A DNA stretch of 64,000 nucleotides from CAVSRC01 sp963782045 (GCA_963782045.1 CAWAIR010000018.1:124001-188000), one strand, 5' to 3'. Shown: positions 9,912 through 21,396, numbered from the stretch's first letter. Program-made: numbers and translations. The notes: generated by a model not told the origin, from the letters alone.

Positions 9912-11231
9912 TTAGCGCCGCTTGGAGATGGGCACGTATTCGCGCCGCTCGGCGCCGGTGTAGAGCTGGCGCGGGCGGCCGATGCGCTGCGACGGATCCT
10001 CGATCATCTCCTTCCACTGGGCGATCCAGCCCACCGTGCGCGCCACCGCGAACAGCACGGTGAACATGGTGGTCGGGAAGCCCAGCGCCTTCAGCGTGAT
10101 GCCCGAGTAGAAGTCGACGTTCGGGTAGAGCTTCTTCTCGATGAAGTACTCGTCGGTGAGCGCGATGCGCTCCAGCTCCATCGCCACCTCGAGCAGCGGA
10201 TCGTCCTGGATGCCGAGCTCCTGCAGCACCTCGTGGGTGGTCTTCTGCATGATCTTGGCGCGCGGGTCGTAGTTCTTGTAGACGCGGTGGCCGAAGCCCA
10301 TCAGGCGGAACGGATCGTTCTTGTCCTTGGCCTTGGCGATGTATTCCGGGATGCGGTCGACCGTGCCGATCTCCTGCAGCATGTTCAGCGCCGCCTCGTT
10401 GGCGCCGCCGTGCGCCGGCCCCCACAGGCAGGCGATGCCGGCGGCGATGCAGGCGAACGGATTGGCGCCCGACGAGCCGGCGAGCCGCACGGTCGAGGTC
10501 GAGGCGTTCTGCTCGTGGTCGGCGTGGAGGATGAAGATGCGGTCCATGGCGCGCGCGAGGACCGGGTTGACCTTGTACTCCTCGCAGGGCACCGAGAAGC
10601 ACATGCGCAGGAAGTTCGACGAGAAGTCGAGCGCGTTCAGCGGATAAACGAAGGGCTGGCCGATGTGGTACTTGAACGCCATCGCGGCGATCGTCGGCAT
10701 CTTGGCGATCATGCGCAGCGAGGCGATCATGCGCTGGTGCGGATCGGTGATGTCGGTGGAGTCGTGGTAGAAGGCCGACATGGCGCCGACGACGCCGCAC
10801 ATCACCGCCATCGGATGGGCGTCGCGGCGGAAGCCGCTGAAGAAGCGCGTCATCTGCTCGTGGACCATCGTGTGGTAGGTCACGCGATGGTCGAAATCGG
10901 CCTTCTGCGCCGGCGTCGGCAGTTCGCCGTAGAGCAGCAGGTAGCAGGTCTCGAGGAAGTCGCCGTGCTCGGCGAGCTGCTCGATCGGGTAGCCGCGGTA
11001 GAGCAGCACGCCCTCGTCGCCGTCGATATAGGTGATGGCGGACTCGCAGGACGCCGTCGAGGTGAAGCCGGGGTCGTAGGTGAAGCGGCCGGTATCGCGA
11101 TAGAGCGTGCCGATGTCGATGACGTCGGGCCCGATGGTGCCCTTGCGCACCTTCAGGTCCCAGCTGTCGTCTGCCGATGCGAGAGCCGTGCCAGTGTCGT
11201 CCGGCGTTTCCGTATTATTCGCAGTGGCCAT
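9912..11231 (-). CDS. gltA: Citrate synthase
   Basis: Condenses acetyl-CoA and oxaloacetate, the entry to the TCA cycle. 439 residues in one clean frame, type I (hexameric, NADH-sensitive class) architecture: N-terminal small beta domain (DLKVRKGTIGPDVIDI), catalytic His segment LHADHEQNASTSTVRLAGSS, second catalytic region GFGHRVYKNYDPRA, and C-terminal Asp region NVDFYSGI. The start ATG gives MATANNTETP; its promoter region carries an unusual perfect palindrome. It lies downstream of gltX on the same strand. Confidence 0.98.
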   Translation of the reverse strand: MATANNTETPDDTGTALASADDSWDLKVRKGTIGPDVIDIGTLYRDTGRFTYDPGFTSTASCESAITYIDGDEGVLLYRGYPIEQLAEHGDFLETCYLLLYGELPTPAQKADFDHRVTYHTMVHEQMTRFFSGFRRDAHPMAVMCGVVGAMSAFYHDSTDITDPHQRMIASLRMIAKMPTIAAMAFKYHIGQPFVYPLNALDFSSNFLRMCFSVPCEEYKVNPVLARAMDRIFILHADHEQNASTSTVRLAGSSGANPFACIAAGIACLWGPAHGGANEAALNMLQEIGTVDRIPEYIAKAKDKNDPFRLMGFGHRVYKNYDPRAKIMQKTTHEVLQELGIQDDPLLEVAMELERIALTDEYFIEKKLYPNVDFYSGITLKALGFPTTMFTVLFAVARTVGWIAQWKEMIEDPSQRIGRPRQLYTGAERREYVPISKRR

Positions 11232-11278
11232 TAACCAAGCGCCTTGTCGTTGGGATTATCGAGATTGGATAGACGTGA

Positions 11279-11307
11279 ATTGTATTTGTTGCGACGCAAC
11301 AAGTCCA
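11279..11307 (-). promoter_or_regulatory. gltA promoter with palindromic operator candidate
   Basis: On the minus strand a -10 TACAAT (11279-11284) and a -35 TGGACT (11302-11307) are separated by 17 bases. A perfect 17-base palindrome TTGTTGCGACGCAACAA (11286-11302) fills almost the whole spacer. The hexamers match consensus in 5/6 and 4/6 positions. A palindrome in this place suggests a repressor or spacer-binding activator; the regulator is unknown. The gltA ATG is about 48 bases downstream. Confidence 0.5.
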
Positions 11308-11374
11308 TCACGCGGGTGTGGCAGAGCATGCATAGATAGCGCGCCGGCGACCGCGGTCCAGCGGCAGAGGCGCG

Positions 11375-12799
11375 TCAGACTGCCGCCTGATCGGCGATGC
11401 GGGCCAGGCTTTCGTCGCGGCCGAGGAGGGCGAGGACCTCGAAGATGCCGGGCGAGGCGGTGCGGCCGGTGAGCGCCGCGCGCAGCGGCTGCGCGATCGC
11501 GCCGAGCTTGAGGCCGCGTTCGGCGGCGAAGGCCTTCACCGCCGCCTCGGTCGCGGCGGCCGACCAGTCCGCGATCGCCTCCAGCGTTGGCAGGAGCGCG
11601 CCGATGAGCGCGCGGGCCTCGTCGGTCAGCAGGGCGGCGGCGGCCGCGTCGATCGGCAGCGGCCGCTCGGCGACGATGAAATGGGCGCCGGCGATGAGGT
11701 CGTTGAGCGTCTTGGCGCGCTCCTTGAGGAGCGGCAGGGCGGCCTTCACCGCGGCGCCGTGAGTTGCAAGCTTCGCGGCAAACGCCGGCCCGTCGGCCAG
11801 TGGGGCAGGGCGGCCGTCGAGCGTGGCGTAGAGCGCGTCGTCGCTCTGCTTGCGCAGGTAGTGGGCGTTGACGCTCTCCAGCTTGGCGAAATCGAAGCGG
11901 GCGGCGCCACGTCCGATGCCGTCGAAATCGAACCAGGCGATCATGTCGTCGAGCGACATGATCTCGTCGTCGCCGTGGCTCCAGCCGAGCCGGGCGAGGT
12001 AGTTGCGCAGCGCCTCGGGCAGGTAGCCCATGGCGCGGTAGGCATCGACGCCCAGCGCGCCATGGCGCTTGGAGAGCTTGGCGCCGTCCGGCCCGTGGAT
12101 GAGCGGGATGTGCGCCATTACCGGCAGCGGCCCAGCCCAGCGCGTCGTAGAGGATCTTCTGGCGGCCGCCATTGGTCAGGTGGTCGTCGCCGCGGATGAT
12201 GTGGGTGACGCCCATGTCGTGGTCGTCGACGACGACGGCGAGCATGTAGGTCGGCGTGCCGTCCGAGCGCAGGATGATGAAATCGTCGAGGTCGCTGTTG
12301 GGGAAGGCGACGCGGCCCTGGACCTGGTCCTCGATGACGGTCTCGCCGTCGATCGGCGCCTTGATGCGGATGACCGGGGCGACGCCCGCCGGCGCCTCGG
12401 CGGGATCGCGGTCGCGCCAGCGCCCATCATAGCGGGCGAAGCGGCCCTCGGCGCGCGCCTTCGCGCGCATCGTCGTTCAGCTCCTCGGCGGTGTCGTAGG
12501 CGTAATAGGCCTTGCCGCCGGCGAGCAGCTGCTTCGGCGACCTCGCGGTGGCGCTCGGCGCGGGCGAACTGGTGGACCGCCTCGCCGTCCCAGTCGAGGC
12601 CGAGCCAGGCGAGGCCGTCGAGGATCGCGGCGATCGCCGCGTCGGTGGAGCGCTCGCGGTCGGTGTCCTCGATGCGGAGCAGCATCCTGCCGCCGGTGTG
12701 GCGGGCGTAGAGCCAGTTGAACAGCGCCGTGCGCGCCCCGCCGATGTGCAGGAAGCCGGTGGGCGAGGGGGCGAAGCGGGTGACGACGGGTGCTGACAT
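11375..12799 (-). CDS. gltX: Glutamyl-tRNA synthetase
   Basis: Class I synthetase charging tRNA-Glu. N-terminus MSAPVVTRFAPSPTGFLHIGGART contains the HIGH-type motif; the KMSKS-type loop reads KLSKRHG. The middle (IIRGDDHLTNGGRQKILYDALGW) and the C-terminal anticodon-binding helices (LPLLKERAKTLNDLI) are present. The frame slips near 12530, 12470 and 12135. About 475 residues. With a separate GlnRS next door, this enzyme may be the discriminating form, but that cannot be decided from the sequence. Confidence 0.95.
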
Positions 12800-12883
12800 G
12801 GAGCTTCAGGACGTTGCGAAGACCGGCGTGCTGTACCATAGGTGCGGCGCAGGATGTCAGCCCCCCGCCACCCGGAGCCAGCA

Positions 12884-13390
12884 ATGGACTTCCCGGATTT
12901 CGTCATTCGCCCGCTTGAGCCGGGGCCGGATACCGAGGCGTTCCGCGCGATCCGCCTGGAAGCTCTGAAGACGTCGCCGGAATCCTTCGGCAGCGACTAT
13001 GCGACGGAGAGCCAGCGGCCACCGGAATGGTTCGCCGAGCGGTTGTCCGAAGGCGTCATGTTCGGGGCCTTCCATGGCGAGGAACTGCTTGGAATCGCTG
13101 GGTTCTACGTCGAGCCCGCGATCCGGCGGGCGCACAAGGGGGTGCTGTGGGGCGTGTTCGTGCGGCCCAAGGCGCGTAGCGCCGGGGTCGCCCGGCGGCT
13201 GGCCGAGACCGTGCTGGCGCACGCCGAGGGCAAGGTCGAGCAGGTCAACCTGTGCGTGGAGCGTGGCAACATGCACGCCCGCCGGCTCTACGCCAGCCTC
13301 GGATTCGTCGAATACGGGCTGGAGAAGAACGCCATCAGGATCGGCGACCGCTATTTCGACGACGTGATGATGGTGCGGTCGTTCGTTTAG
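12884..13390 (+). CDS. GNAT family N-acetyltransferase
   Basis: 168-residue acetyl-CoA-dependent acetyltransferase of unknown substrate. The fold is clear: FVIRPLEPGPDTEAFRAIRLEAL at the start, GIAGFYVEP strand, the acetyl-CoA loop VFVRPKARSAGVARRLAETVL, then NMHARRLYASLGFVEYG. It resembles ribosomal-protein or amino-acid acetyltransferases of the RimI type. The ATG at 12884 is chosen because it starts MDFPDFVIRPL; upstream in-frame starts overlap the gltX promoter region. It lies divergent from gltX and upstream of glnS, in what looks like inserted DNA. Confidence 0.85.
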   Translation: MDFPDFVIRPLEPGPDTEAFRAIRLEALKTSPESFGSDYATESQRPPEWFAERLSEGVMFGAFHGEELLGIAGFYVEPAIRRAHKGVLWGVFVRPKARSAGVARRLAETVLAHAEGKVEQVNLCVERGNMHARRLYASLGFVEYGLEKNAIRIGDRYFDDVMMVRSFV

Positions 13391-13393
13391 GCT

Positions 13394-13448
13394 GTAGTTC
13401 GCATGGCGCGGAGCGAAAAGAGGGAGGGCGCCCTGGATTGCGCTCCGC
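13394..13448. repeat. Dispersed intergenic repeat, copy 5' of glnS
   Basis: GTAGTTCGCATGGCGCGGAG is followed by ATTGCGCTCCGC; inner arms GCGGAGCG (13408-13415) and CGCTCCGC (13441-13448) pair. It is related to the element at 15252-15326 beyond glnS, which shares GTAG.TCGC, GGAGCGAA and GATTGCG. Confidence 0.5.
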
Positions 13449-13549
13449 ACCATCCGGGCCGCGGGCAGGCCCTTGGCGTTCTCCCCTAGATTTGGCAGAT
13501 AGACGGCGCAAGAGGCCGGGAAACAAGTGCCGGCCACCAAGGATTTCCC

Positions 13550-15235
<1,686 letters not shown>

Positions 15236-15251
15236 GGGCAGCCAGTAGGCC

Positions 15252-15326
15252 GTAGCTCGCAAGGAGCGAAGTGGATTGCGGGGCCATGCATCCTTCCCCG
15301 ATTGCGCTGTGCTCCCTCCGGGCTAC
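15252..15326. repeat. Dispersed intergenic palindromic repeat 3' of glnS
   Basis: Outer arms GTAGCTCGCAAGGAGC (15252-15267) and GCTCCCTCCGGGCTAC (15311-15326) pair with three mismatches, and an inner CGGGG / CCCCG pair lies between. This is the common extragenic repeat type of Rhizobiales genomes. It could terminate glnS. Confidence 0.55.
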
Positions 15327-15401
15327 GCGTCCCGGGATATGAACGCCCCCATCTGACAAGCGCTGCAACCCGCGTTAGCATGGGCACCGGGGCAGATTGC
15401 G

Positions 15402-17634
15402 ATGGCGCGCGGGGACCGCGAAGACACGGCAGCGATCACGGAAGGCGCCGAGGCGGCTGGCCAGAAGCGGGCGCGGTTGCCCTTTGCGCCGCCGGGCCGG
15501 CTGCGCGCCCTCGGTCGGCCGGACCGGCGCGGCGTGGCTGGCGCTCGCCGCCACCTTCGAGCGCGAGATCGACGCCGGGCGGGGTTTCCTGTGGCTCCCG
15601 GTCGCCTTCGGTGCCGGCATCCTGGTCTATTTCACCTTGCCGGCGGAACCCTGGGCGCCGGCGCTCGGCCTGGCAGGGGCCGCGCTCATCGCCGCGGCCT
15701 GGCGGGCGCGGCTCAGCGCCGTCGTCTTCCGCGTGCTGGTCGTCGCCGCCTGCCTCGCCTGCGGGCTTTTCGCCGCCAAGCTCAGGACCGACTGGGTCGC
15801 CGCCCCGGCGATGCCGCGCGAGGCGACCGTCACGGTCTCCGGCTGGATCGCGGCGCGCGAGGAATCCGGCGCCCATGGCGCCCGGCTTTATCTCCGCGTC
15901 CACGCCATGACCGGCATCGGTACCCGCTCGACCCCACGGCTGGTGCGGGTGACGGTACGCAGCCACGCCGACGCGCTTTCGGTGGGCGATGCGGTGACGC
16001 TGCTGGCGCGGCTGGAGCCGCCGGGCGGGGCGGTGATGCCGGGCGGCTACGATTTTGCCCGCGTCGCCTACTATGCCGGGATCGGCGCCGTCGGCTTCGC
16101 CTATGGCGCTGCCAAGCCGGCCGACCTCGGCCCGGCGCCGTTGGCGATCCGTCTCGGCGCGCCGCTGGCGCATCTCCGCGACACGATCCGCCGGCGGATC
16201 GAGGCGGCGCTTCCCGGCGACAGCGGCCACCTCGCCACGGCGCTTATCACCGGCGACCGCCGCGGCATCTCCGAATCCACGCAGGATGCCATGCGCGCCT
16301 CCGGCCTGGCGCACATGCTGGCGATATCCGGCCTGCACATGGCGCTGGTGGCAGGCACCGCCTTCTGGCTCATCCGCGCGCTGCTGGCGCTATCGGCCAC
16401 TCTGGCGCTCAACCGGCCGATCAAGAAATGGGCGGCCTCCGGCGCGCTCGCCGTCGCCGCCGTTTATCTCGGCATCTCCGGTGCCGGCATCGCCACGCAG
16501 CGCGCTTTCGTCATGCTCGCCATCATGCTCGCCGCGGTGATGCTCGACCGGCCGGCGATCACGCTGCGCAACGTCGCGCTCGCCGCCTTCGTCATCCTGG
16601 CGCTGGCGCCGGAAAGCATCACGACGGCGAGCTTCCAGATGTCGTTCGCCGCGACCGTGGCGCTGGTCGCCGGCTACGAGGCGATCGGCGTGTGGCGCGA
16701 GCGGCGGCTCGCCCTCGACGGTCCGGCGGCGGCCGGCGTACTCGGCCGGCTGCGGCGCGCCACGGTTGGCCTGGCGCTCACATCGCTCATCGCCGGACTG
16801 GCGACGGCGCCGCTCGCCGCCTTCCATTTCCAGCGGGTGGCGCCGCTCACCCTCATCGCCAACCTCGCCGCCATGCCGGTGGTCGGAACGGTGATCATGC
16901 CCATGGCGCTCGCCGCCGTCGTGTTCATGCCCTTCGGCCTCGAAGCGGCGCCGCTGACGGTGATGGGCTGGGGACTCGACTGGGTGAGCGCGGTGGCGCG
17001 ACAGGTGGCGGCGTGGACGGCCGGCCACGGCGTCGTGGCGGCGATGCCACTCACCGCGCTGGCGCTCGTCGCTGGCGGCTTCCTGTGGCTGGCGCTCTGG
17101 CGCGAGCGCTGGCGGCTCGCCGGGCTGGTACCGATGGTGCTGGCGCTGCCGGTGGCGCTGATGGCGCAGCACCCGGACATCCTCGTCGACGATCGCGGGA
17201 CCACGGTGGCAGTGCGCGGCACCGACCACCGCTATGCCGTCGTCAACGGCAAGGGCGCGAGCTTCGTGGTCGAGAACTGGCTGAGGGCCGACGGCGACGG
17301 ACGCGGGGCCGGGGAGCCGACGCTGACGGCGGCCGTCGCCTGCGACCCGCTCGGCTGCGTGGCGCCGTTCGGCGAGAAGGGCGCCCGCGTCGCCGTCGCC
17401 AGCAGCATTGCCGCACTGGAGGAGGACTGCCGCATGGCGGCGGTCGTGGTCTCCCGCTTCAGGGCGCCGCCGGGCTGCGCCGCCTTCGTCATCGACGGGC
17501 GGGACGTGGCGCGCCACGGCGCCCACGCCCTCTATGCGACAGGGATCACCGCCTCAGACAGGCCGGCCTTCCGGGTGACCACCGCCTATGGCGATGTGCG
17601 GCGGCCGTTCATGCCGCCGGGGTCCGGGAAGTAG
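15402..17634 (+). CDS. comEC: ComEC/Rec2 family competence membrane protein
   Basis: Predicted inner-membrane channel for single-stranded DNA uptake. From about 15520 a clean frame carries an N-terminal DUF4131 region (WLPVAFGAGILVYFTL), then the competence domain signature LAHMLAISGLHMALVAGTAFWLI, GISGAGIATQRAF and about ten hydrophobic segments. The C-terminal ~120 residues are soluble and lack the metallo-beta-lactamase zinc motif (HXHXDH) of full ComEC, as in many Rhizobiales homologues. The preferred ATG (15402, MARGDREDTAAI) requires one +1 slip near 15510. Normal position next to gltX and lexA, convergent with lexA. Confidence 0.92.
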
Positions 17635-17711
17635 CGTTCCAGCTTGCTCCGTTCATGCCCGGCTCCGACCGGCATCCAAGGGAGAGCTGCCATTCGGCAA
17701 GTCCTGCCCGG

Positions 17712-17731
17712 GCTCCCGCCTTCGCGGGAGC
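17712..17731. terminator. Hairpin between convergent comEC and lexA
   Basis: Perfect 8-base stem GCTCCCGC / GCGGGAGC with loop CTTC, 78 bases after the comEC stop and 111 bases after lexA on the other strand. Tetraloop-capped, GC-rich; no T-run. Confidence 0.55.
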
Positions 17732-17779
17732 GAACGGAAGGGAGCGAAATGCCTCGTGGTGGGGCGTGGAGAGAGCAAG

Positions 17780-17825
17780 CCTCGATCCTTCGGGGGCTGC
17801 CTTCGGCAGCCACCTCGGGACGAGG
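17780..17825. repeat. REP-like palindrome 3' of lexA
   Basis: Outer CCTCG (17780-17784) and CGAGG (17821-17825) enclose a perfect hairpin GGCTGCC-TTC-GGCAGCC (17795-17811). The flanking ATCCTTCG and CCTCGGGACGAGG relate it to the larger repeats in the trp gaps and after pyrG. It lies 16 bases past the lexA stop and may act as its terminator. Confidence 0.5.
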
Positions 17826-17841
17826 CTGAGCCTGCTTTGTT

Positions 17842-18546
17842 TCAGTACCGCCGGATGAGCCCGATCAGGCGGCCCTGGATGCGCACGCGGTCGGGGCCGA
17901 AGATGCGCGTCTCGTACGCCGGGTTGGCGGCCTCCAGCGCGATCGAGGCGCCCTTGCGGCGGAGCCGCTTGAGCGTGGCCTCCTCCTCGTCGACCAGCGC
18001 CACCACGATGTCGCCGGTATCGGCGGTGTCGCTCTTGCGGATGAGCACGGTGTCGCCGTCGAGGATGCCAGCCTCGATCATCGAATCGCCGCGCACCTCC
18101 AGCGCGAAATGCTCGCCCGGCGACAGCATGTCAGGCGGTATGCCAATGGTGTGGCTCTGGTGCTGGATCGCATCGATCGGCACGCCGGCGGCGATGCGGC
18201 CCATCATCGGCACCAGCACCGGCTCGTTCGAGTTGGCGCTCTCCGGAGTTTCGCGGACGCGGCCGAGGGTGCCCTCGATGACGCTCGGCGCAAAACCGCG
18301 GGCGCGGGCCGGCGCCATGGCCGTCTGCATGGATTCCGGCAGGCGGATGACCTCCAGCGCGCGCGCCCGGTTGGGCAGCCGCTTGATGAAGCCGCGTTCC
18401 TCCAGCGCCTTGATCAGCCGGTGGATGCCCGACTTGGAGCGCAGGTCGAGCGCATCCTTCATCTCGTCGAAGGAGGGCGGAATCCCCGTCTCCTTCAGCC
18501 GCTCATGCACGAACATGAGCAATTCGAGTTGTTTGCGTGTCAGCAT
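17842..18546 (-). CDS. lexA: SOS repressor LexA
   Basis: Represses DNA-damage genes and self-cleaves on RecA filaments. 234 residues, clean frame. N-terminal winged helix (MLTRKQLELLMFVHERLKETG, recognition helix near SKSGIHRLIKALEE), and C-terminal S24 peptidase domain with Ala120-Gly121 cleavage site (GRIAAGVPI), Ser155 (VRGDSMIEAG) and Lys193 (EATLKRLRR). The insertion between domains makes it longer than the enteric protein, as usual in alphaproteobacteria. Autoregulated: a matching SOS box is 54 bases upstream. Confidence 0.98.
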   Translation of the reverse strand: MLTRKQLELLMFVHERLKETGIPPSFDEMKDALDLRSKSGIHRLIKALEERGFIKRLPNRARALEVIRLPESMQTAMAPARARGFAPSVIEGTLGRVRETPESANSNEPVLVPMMGRIAAGVPIDAIQHQSHTIGIPPDMLSPGEHFALEVRGDSMIEAGILDGDTVLIRKSDTADTGDIVVALVDEEEATLKRLRRKGASIALEAANPAYETRIFGPDRVRIQGRLIGLIRRY

Positions 18547-18911
18547 GGAGGGGTCCCGCGCGCTCGACAGAGTCGGTACAAATCAGGAACAAAATACATG
18601 TTCCTTATGTGTTCCACAACCCTCTTGATATTCGGTAAAGGGACTGCCTTGCGTGCGCGGCTGACATTGCCGCAGATGTGCCCCTTGATGGGGGCAGACC
18701 GGCCAAGTGAATCTCTACGCCATCGTGACCTCGATACGCCGCGATGGGACAGTCGCGTGTTGCTGGCGCGGCAGAACGCGACGGGCGGGCCCGCCGACAA
18801 CCAATCAGGGCCGACGCAGTGAGCCACCGGGTCGATTCTGCGCGCGTTGCCGTGGTGGCAGCCCGATCTCGGCAGCGGACACGGCCGGTACCCGTGATAT
18901 AGGTGCGCCCC
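18547..18911. other. Intergenic region between divergent lexA and dedA-type gene
   Basis: 365 bases without a convincing gene. It holds the lexA SOS box near its lexA end; a T/A-rich patch (18586-18645) around that box is the likely lexA promoter. The remaining stretch to 18911 shows no open frame with recognisable protein similarity and no further motif I can name. Confidence 0.6.
18600..18614 (+). promoter_or_regulatory. LexA (SOS) box of lexA
   Basis: GTTCCTTATGTGTTC is an exact GTTC-N7-GTTC direct repeat, the LexA site of alphaproteobacteria. It lies 54-68 bases upstream of the lexA start on the opposite strand, where autorepression is expected. An overlapping GAAC at 18587-18590 adds a partial third half-site. 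Confidence 0.9.
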
Positions 18912-19577
18912 ATGCTGGAACAGATTCTTGCCTCGCTTGCCGGTTTCGTTGTCGCCGTCATCTCGGCCGGCGGCTATGCCGGCGTGGCCGCCCTGATGGC
19001 GATCGAGTCGGCGTGCATCCCGCTGCCGTCGGAGATCATCATGCCCTTCGCCGGCTATCTGGTATCGACCGGGCACTTCAGCCTCATCGGTGCGGCGACC
19101 GCGGGGGCGATCGGGTGCAACCTCGGTTCGACCGCCGCTTATTACGTGGCGGCCTATGGCGGCCGCAGCATCGTCGAGCGCTGGGGGCCCTATCTGTTGA
19201 TCCGGCCGGACGATCTCCATCGTGCCGAGCGCTTCTTCGCCCGCTACGGCGGGGCGACCGTGTTCATCGGCCGGCTGCTGCCGGTGGTGCGGACCTTCAT
19301 CGCCTTTCCGGCGGGGCTCGCCGGCATGCCGATGCTCCGGTTCCAGGTCTTCACCTTCGTCGGCTCATGGCCGTGGTGCTTCGGGCTTGCCTATGTCGGC
19401 TACCTCCTCGGCGACCAGTGGAACAGCAATCCGACCCTGCATCGCGTCTTCCACGAGTTCGATCTGGCGATCGTCGTCCTTGTGCTGGCCGCCGTCGCCT
19501 GGTTCGTGTGGTCACATTGGCCGCGGCGGCGCCTGAGGACGAAGGCCGGGAAGAGGCCGTCCGACGACGAGGCGTAG
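18912..19577 (+). CDS. DedA family membrane protein
   Basis: 221-residue inner-membrane protein of the DedA/VTT (SNARE-associated) family, linked in other bacteria to lipid carrier flipping and membrane homeostasis. Family marks: AIESACIPLPSEIIMPFAGYL near the start, GCNLGSTAAYYVAAYGGRSIVERWGPYL, RYGGATVFIGRLLPVVRTFIAFPAGLAGM with the conserved Gly/Arg pair, and GSWPWCFGLAYVGYLLG. Four to five hydrophobic segments and a basic C-terminal tail. Divergent from lexA; it could share the SOS box region, but the box is 300 bases away. Confidence 0.92.
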   Translation: MLEQILASLAGFVVAVISAGGYAGVAALMAIESACIPLPSEIIMPFAGYLVSTGHFSLIGAATAGAIGCNLGSTAAYYVAAYGGRSIVERWGPYLLIRPDDLHRAERFFARYGGATVFIGRLLPVVRTFIAFPAGLAGMPMLRFQVFTFVGSWPWCFGLAYVGYLLGDQWNSNPTLHRVFHEFDLAIVVLVLAAVAWFVWSHWPRRRLRTKAGKRPSDDEA

Positions 19578-19696
19578 CCAGCCCATCACCGGACGAGGCA
19601 TGCGCCACGCGCGTTTCTCGCAGAACCACGCAAAAGCCTGGCGAGGACAAGACCACCATCTCGCGGGCTCCGGTCGGCCCGCCGGTGTTGCCGGGC

Positions 19697-20908
19697 TCAG
19701 GGCAGTGGAATGATGCGGCACGCCTCGCCGGCCCTGGCCGCCGGGGCGTGGGGCAGGCGGACGATGACGCAGTCGGCCCGGGCGAAGGCGCCGAGCATCG
19801 AGGAATCCTGGATGGGGAGGGGGATCGCCGCCGGCAGCTCGCCGTGCCGGGTGGCCAGGCGCGCCCGGACGTGATCCTGCCGGTTGTCGTTTTCCGGCAG
19901 GTCGCCACCGAGCACCGCCGATTGCGTCGGGTCGCGCTGCTTCTGGCCGAGCAGGGCGGCGATCAGCGGCCTCAGGAAGAGGACCGCGCAGACCAGGCTC
20001 GAGACGGGGTTGCCGGGCAGCCCCAGCACGCGCGTCTCCTCGATACGGCCGTACATCAGCGGCTTGCCCGGGCGCATGGCGACCCGCCAGAAGTCGAGCG
20101 TCAGATCGGCCTCCTTGAGGGCGTCCTGCACCAGGTCGTGATCGCCGACCGAGGCCCCGCCGATGGTCAGCACGACGTCGGCGGGCAGCGCCAGCGCCCC
20201 CTCGACGGCGCGGGTGATGGCGGCGCGGTCGTCGCGCACGATGCCGAGATCGTGCGGTTCGCCGCCAAGCGCCTGCACATAGGCGGCCAGCCCCGCCGAA
20301 CTGGCAGCGAAGATCTGGTCGGGAGTGGGGATCTCGCCGGGCGGCACCAACTCGTCGCCGGTGGCGATGATGGCGACGATCGGCCGGCAGCGGAGGGGCA
20401 GATGCGCATGGCCCATGGCGGCGGCAAGCGCCAGTTCGCGCATGCCGAGCCGGGTGCCGGCGTCGAGCAGCAGGGCATTCTCCTGGAAGTCGAGCCCGGC
20501 ACGGCGGATGTGGCGGCCGGGCGTCGTCGGCTGCCTCACCGTCACCGTGCCGTCGGCGTTGGCCTGCGTGTTCTCCTGGATGAGGATGGCGTCGGCGCCG
20601 GGTGGCACCGGTGCGCCGGTGAAGATGCGCACCGCCTCGCCGGGGCCGACGGTGCCGTCATGGTGGCGGCCGGCGGCGGCCATGCCGACGACCTTGAGCA
20701 CGGCGGGCACCGGCGTCGTGTCGGCGGCGCGCACGGCGTAGCCGTCCATGGAGGAGGCGTCGAAGGGCGGCTGGCTGCGCCGTGCCTTGAGCGGTTCGCC
20801 GAGGGTGCGCCCGGCGGCCTCGGCAAGCGGGGCGTAGTCGCAGGACACCGGCGCGGCGCCGACGATGATGCGGGCGACGGCCTCGTCGACGGGGATCAGG
20901 GGGCTCAT
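19697..20908 (-). CDS. moeA: Molybdopterin molybdenumtransferase MoeA
   Basis: Inserts molybdenum into adenylylated molybdopterin. 403 residues, clean frame. Marks: PPFDASSMDGYAVRAADT, FTGAPVPPGADAILIQE, the MogA-like domain with IIATGDELVPPG and LTIGGASVGDHDLV, and GLPGNPVSSLVCAVLFLRP. The ATG at 20908 (MSPLIPVDEAV) overlaps the moaC stop in an ATGA, so this start is preferred over one eight codons upstream. Last gene of the trp-to-moeA run. Confidence 0.97.
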   Translation of the reverse strand: MSPLIPVDEAVARIIVGAAPVSCDYAPLAEAAGRTLGEPLKARRSQPPFDASSMDGYAVRAADTTPVPAVLKVVGMAAAGRHHDGTVGPGEAVRIFTGAPVPPGADAILIQENTQANADGTVTVRQPTTPGRHIRRAGLDFQENALLLDAGTRLGMRELALAAAMGHAHLPLRCRPIVAIIATGDELVPPGEIPTPDQIFAASSAGLAAYVQALGGEPHDLGIVRDDRAAITRAVEGALALPADVVLTIGGASVGDHDLVQDALKEADLTLDFWRVAMRPGKPLMYGRIEETRVLGLPGNPVSSLVCAVLFLRPLIAALLGQKQRDPTQSAVLGGDLPENDNRQDHVRARLATRHGELPAAIPLPIQDSSMLGAFARADCVIVRLPHAPAARAGEACRIIPLP

Positions 20909-21396
20909 GCGCGCTTGTCCTTTGCCTTCCATGTCCCCGACTTGCCGCCGCGCTTCTCGATCACGCGGATGCCGGTGATCGCCATGCCGCGGTCGACCGC
21001 CTTGGCCATGTCGTAGACGGTGAGGCAGGCGACCGAGACCGCGGTCAGTGCCTCCATTTCGACGCCGGTCTGTCCGGCAACCTTCGCCGTGGCGCGAACG
21101 CGAAGGCCGGGAAGATCGTTATCCGGCTCAATATCGACGGCGACGGACGTGAGCGCCAGCGGGTGGGCGAGCGGGATCAGCTCGTGGGTGCGCTTGGCCG
21201 CCATGATGCCGGCGAGCCGCGCCGCGCCGATGACGTCGCCCTTCTTGGCATTGCCGGAGACGATGAGATCGAGCGTGGCCGGCTGCATGGTCACCGCGCC
21301 CTCGGCGACCGCGACGCGCTCAGTGACCGCCTTGGCGCCGACATCGACCATGCGCGCCGCGCCGGTCTTGTCGAGATGGGTGAGCGTCTTCTTCAC
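20905..21396 (-). CDS. moaC: Cyclic pyranopterin monophosphate synthase MoaC
   Basis: Second step of molybdenum cofactor synthesis. Family motifs are present: THLDKTGAARMVDVGAKAVTER, AAKRTHELIPLAHPL, and MEALTAVSVACLTVYDMAKAVDRGM, with the C-terminal EKRGGKSGTW. The GTG start at 21396 overlaps the stop of the upstream acetyltransferase (GTGA), giving 163 residues, the normal size; a longer 5' extension would run into that gene. Confidence 0.97.
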   Translation of the reverse strand: MKKTLTHLDKTGAARMVDVGAKAVTERVAVAEGAVTMQPATLDLIVSGNAKKGDVIGAARLAGIMAAKRTHELIPLAHPLALTSVAVDIEPDNDLPGLRVRATAKVAGQTGVEMEALTAVSVACLTVYDMAKAVDRGMAITGIRVIEKRGGKSGTWKAKDKRA

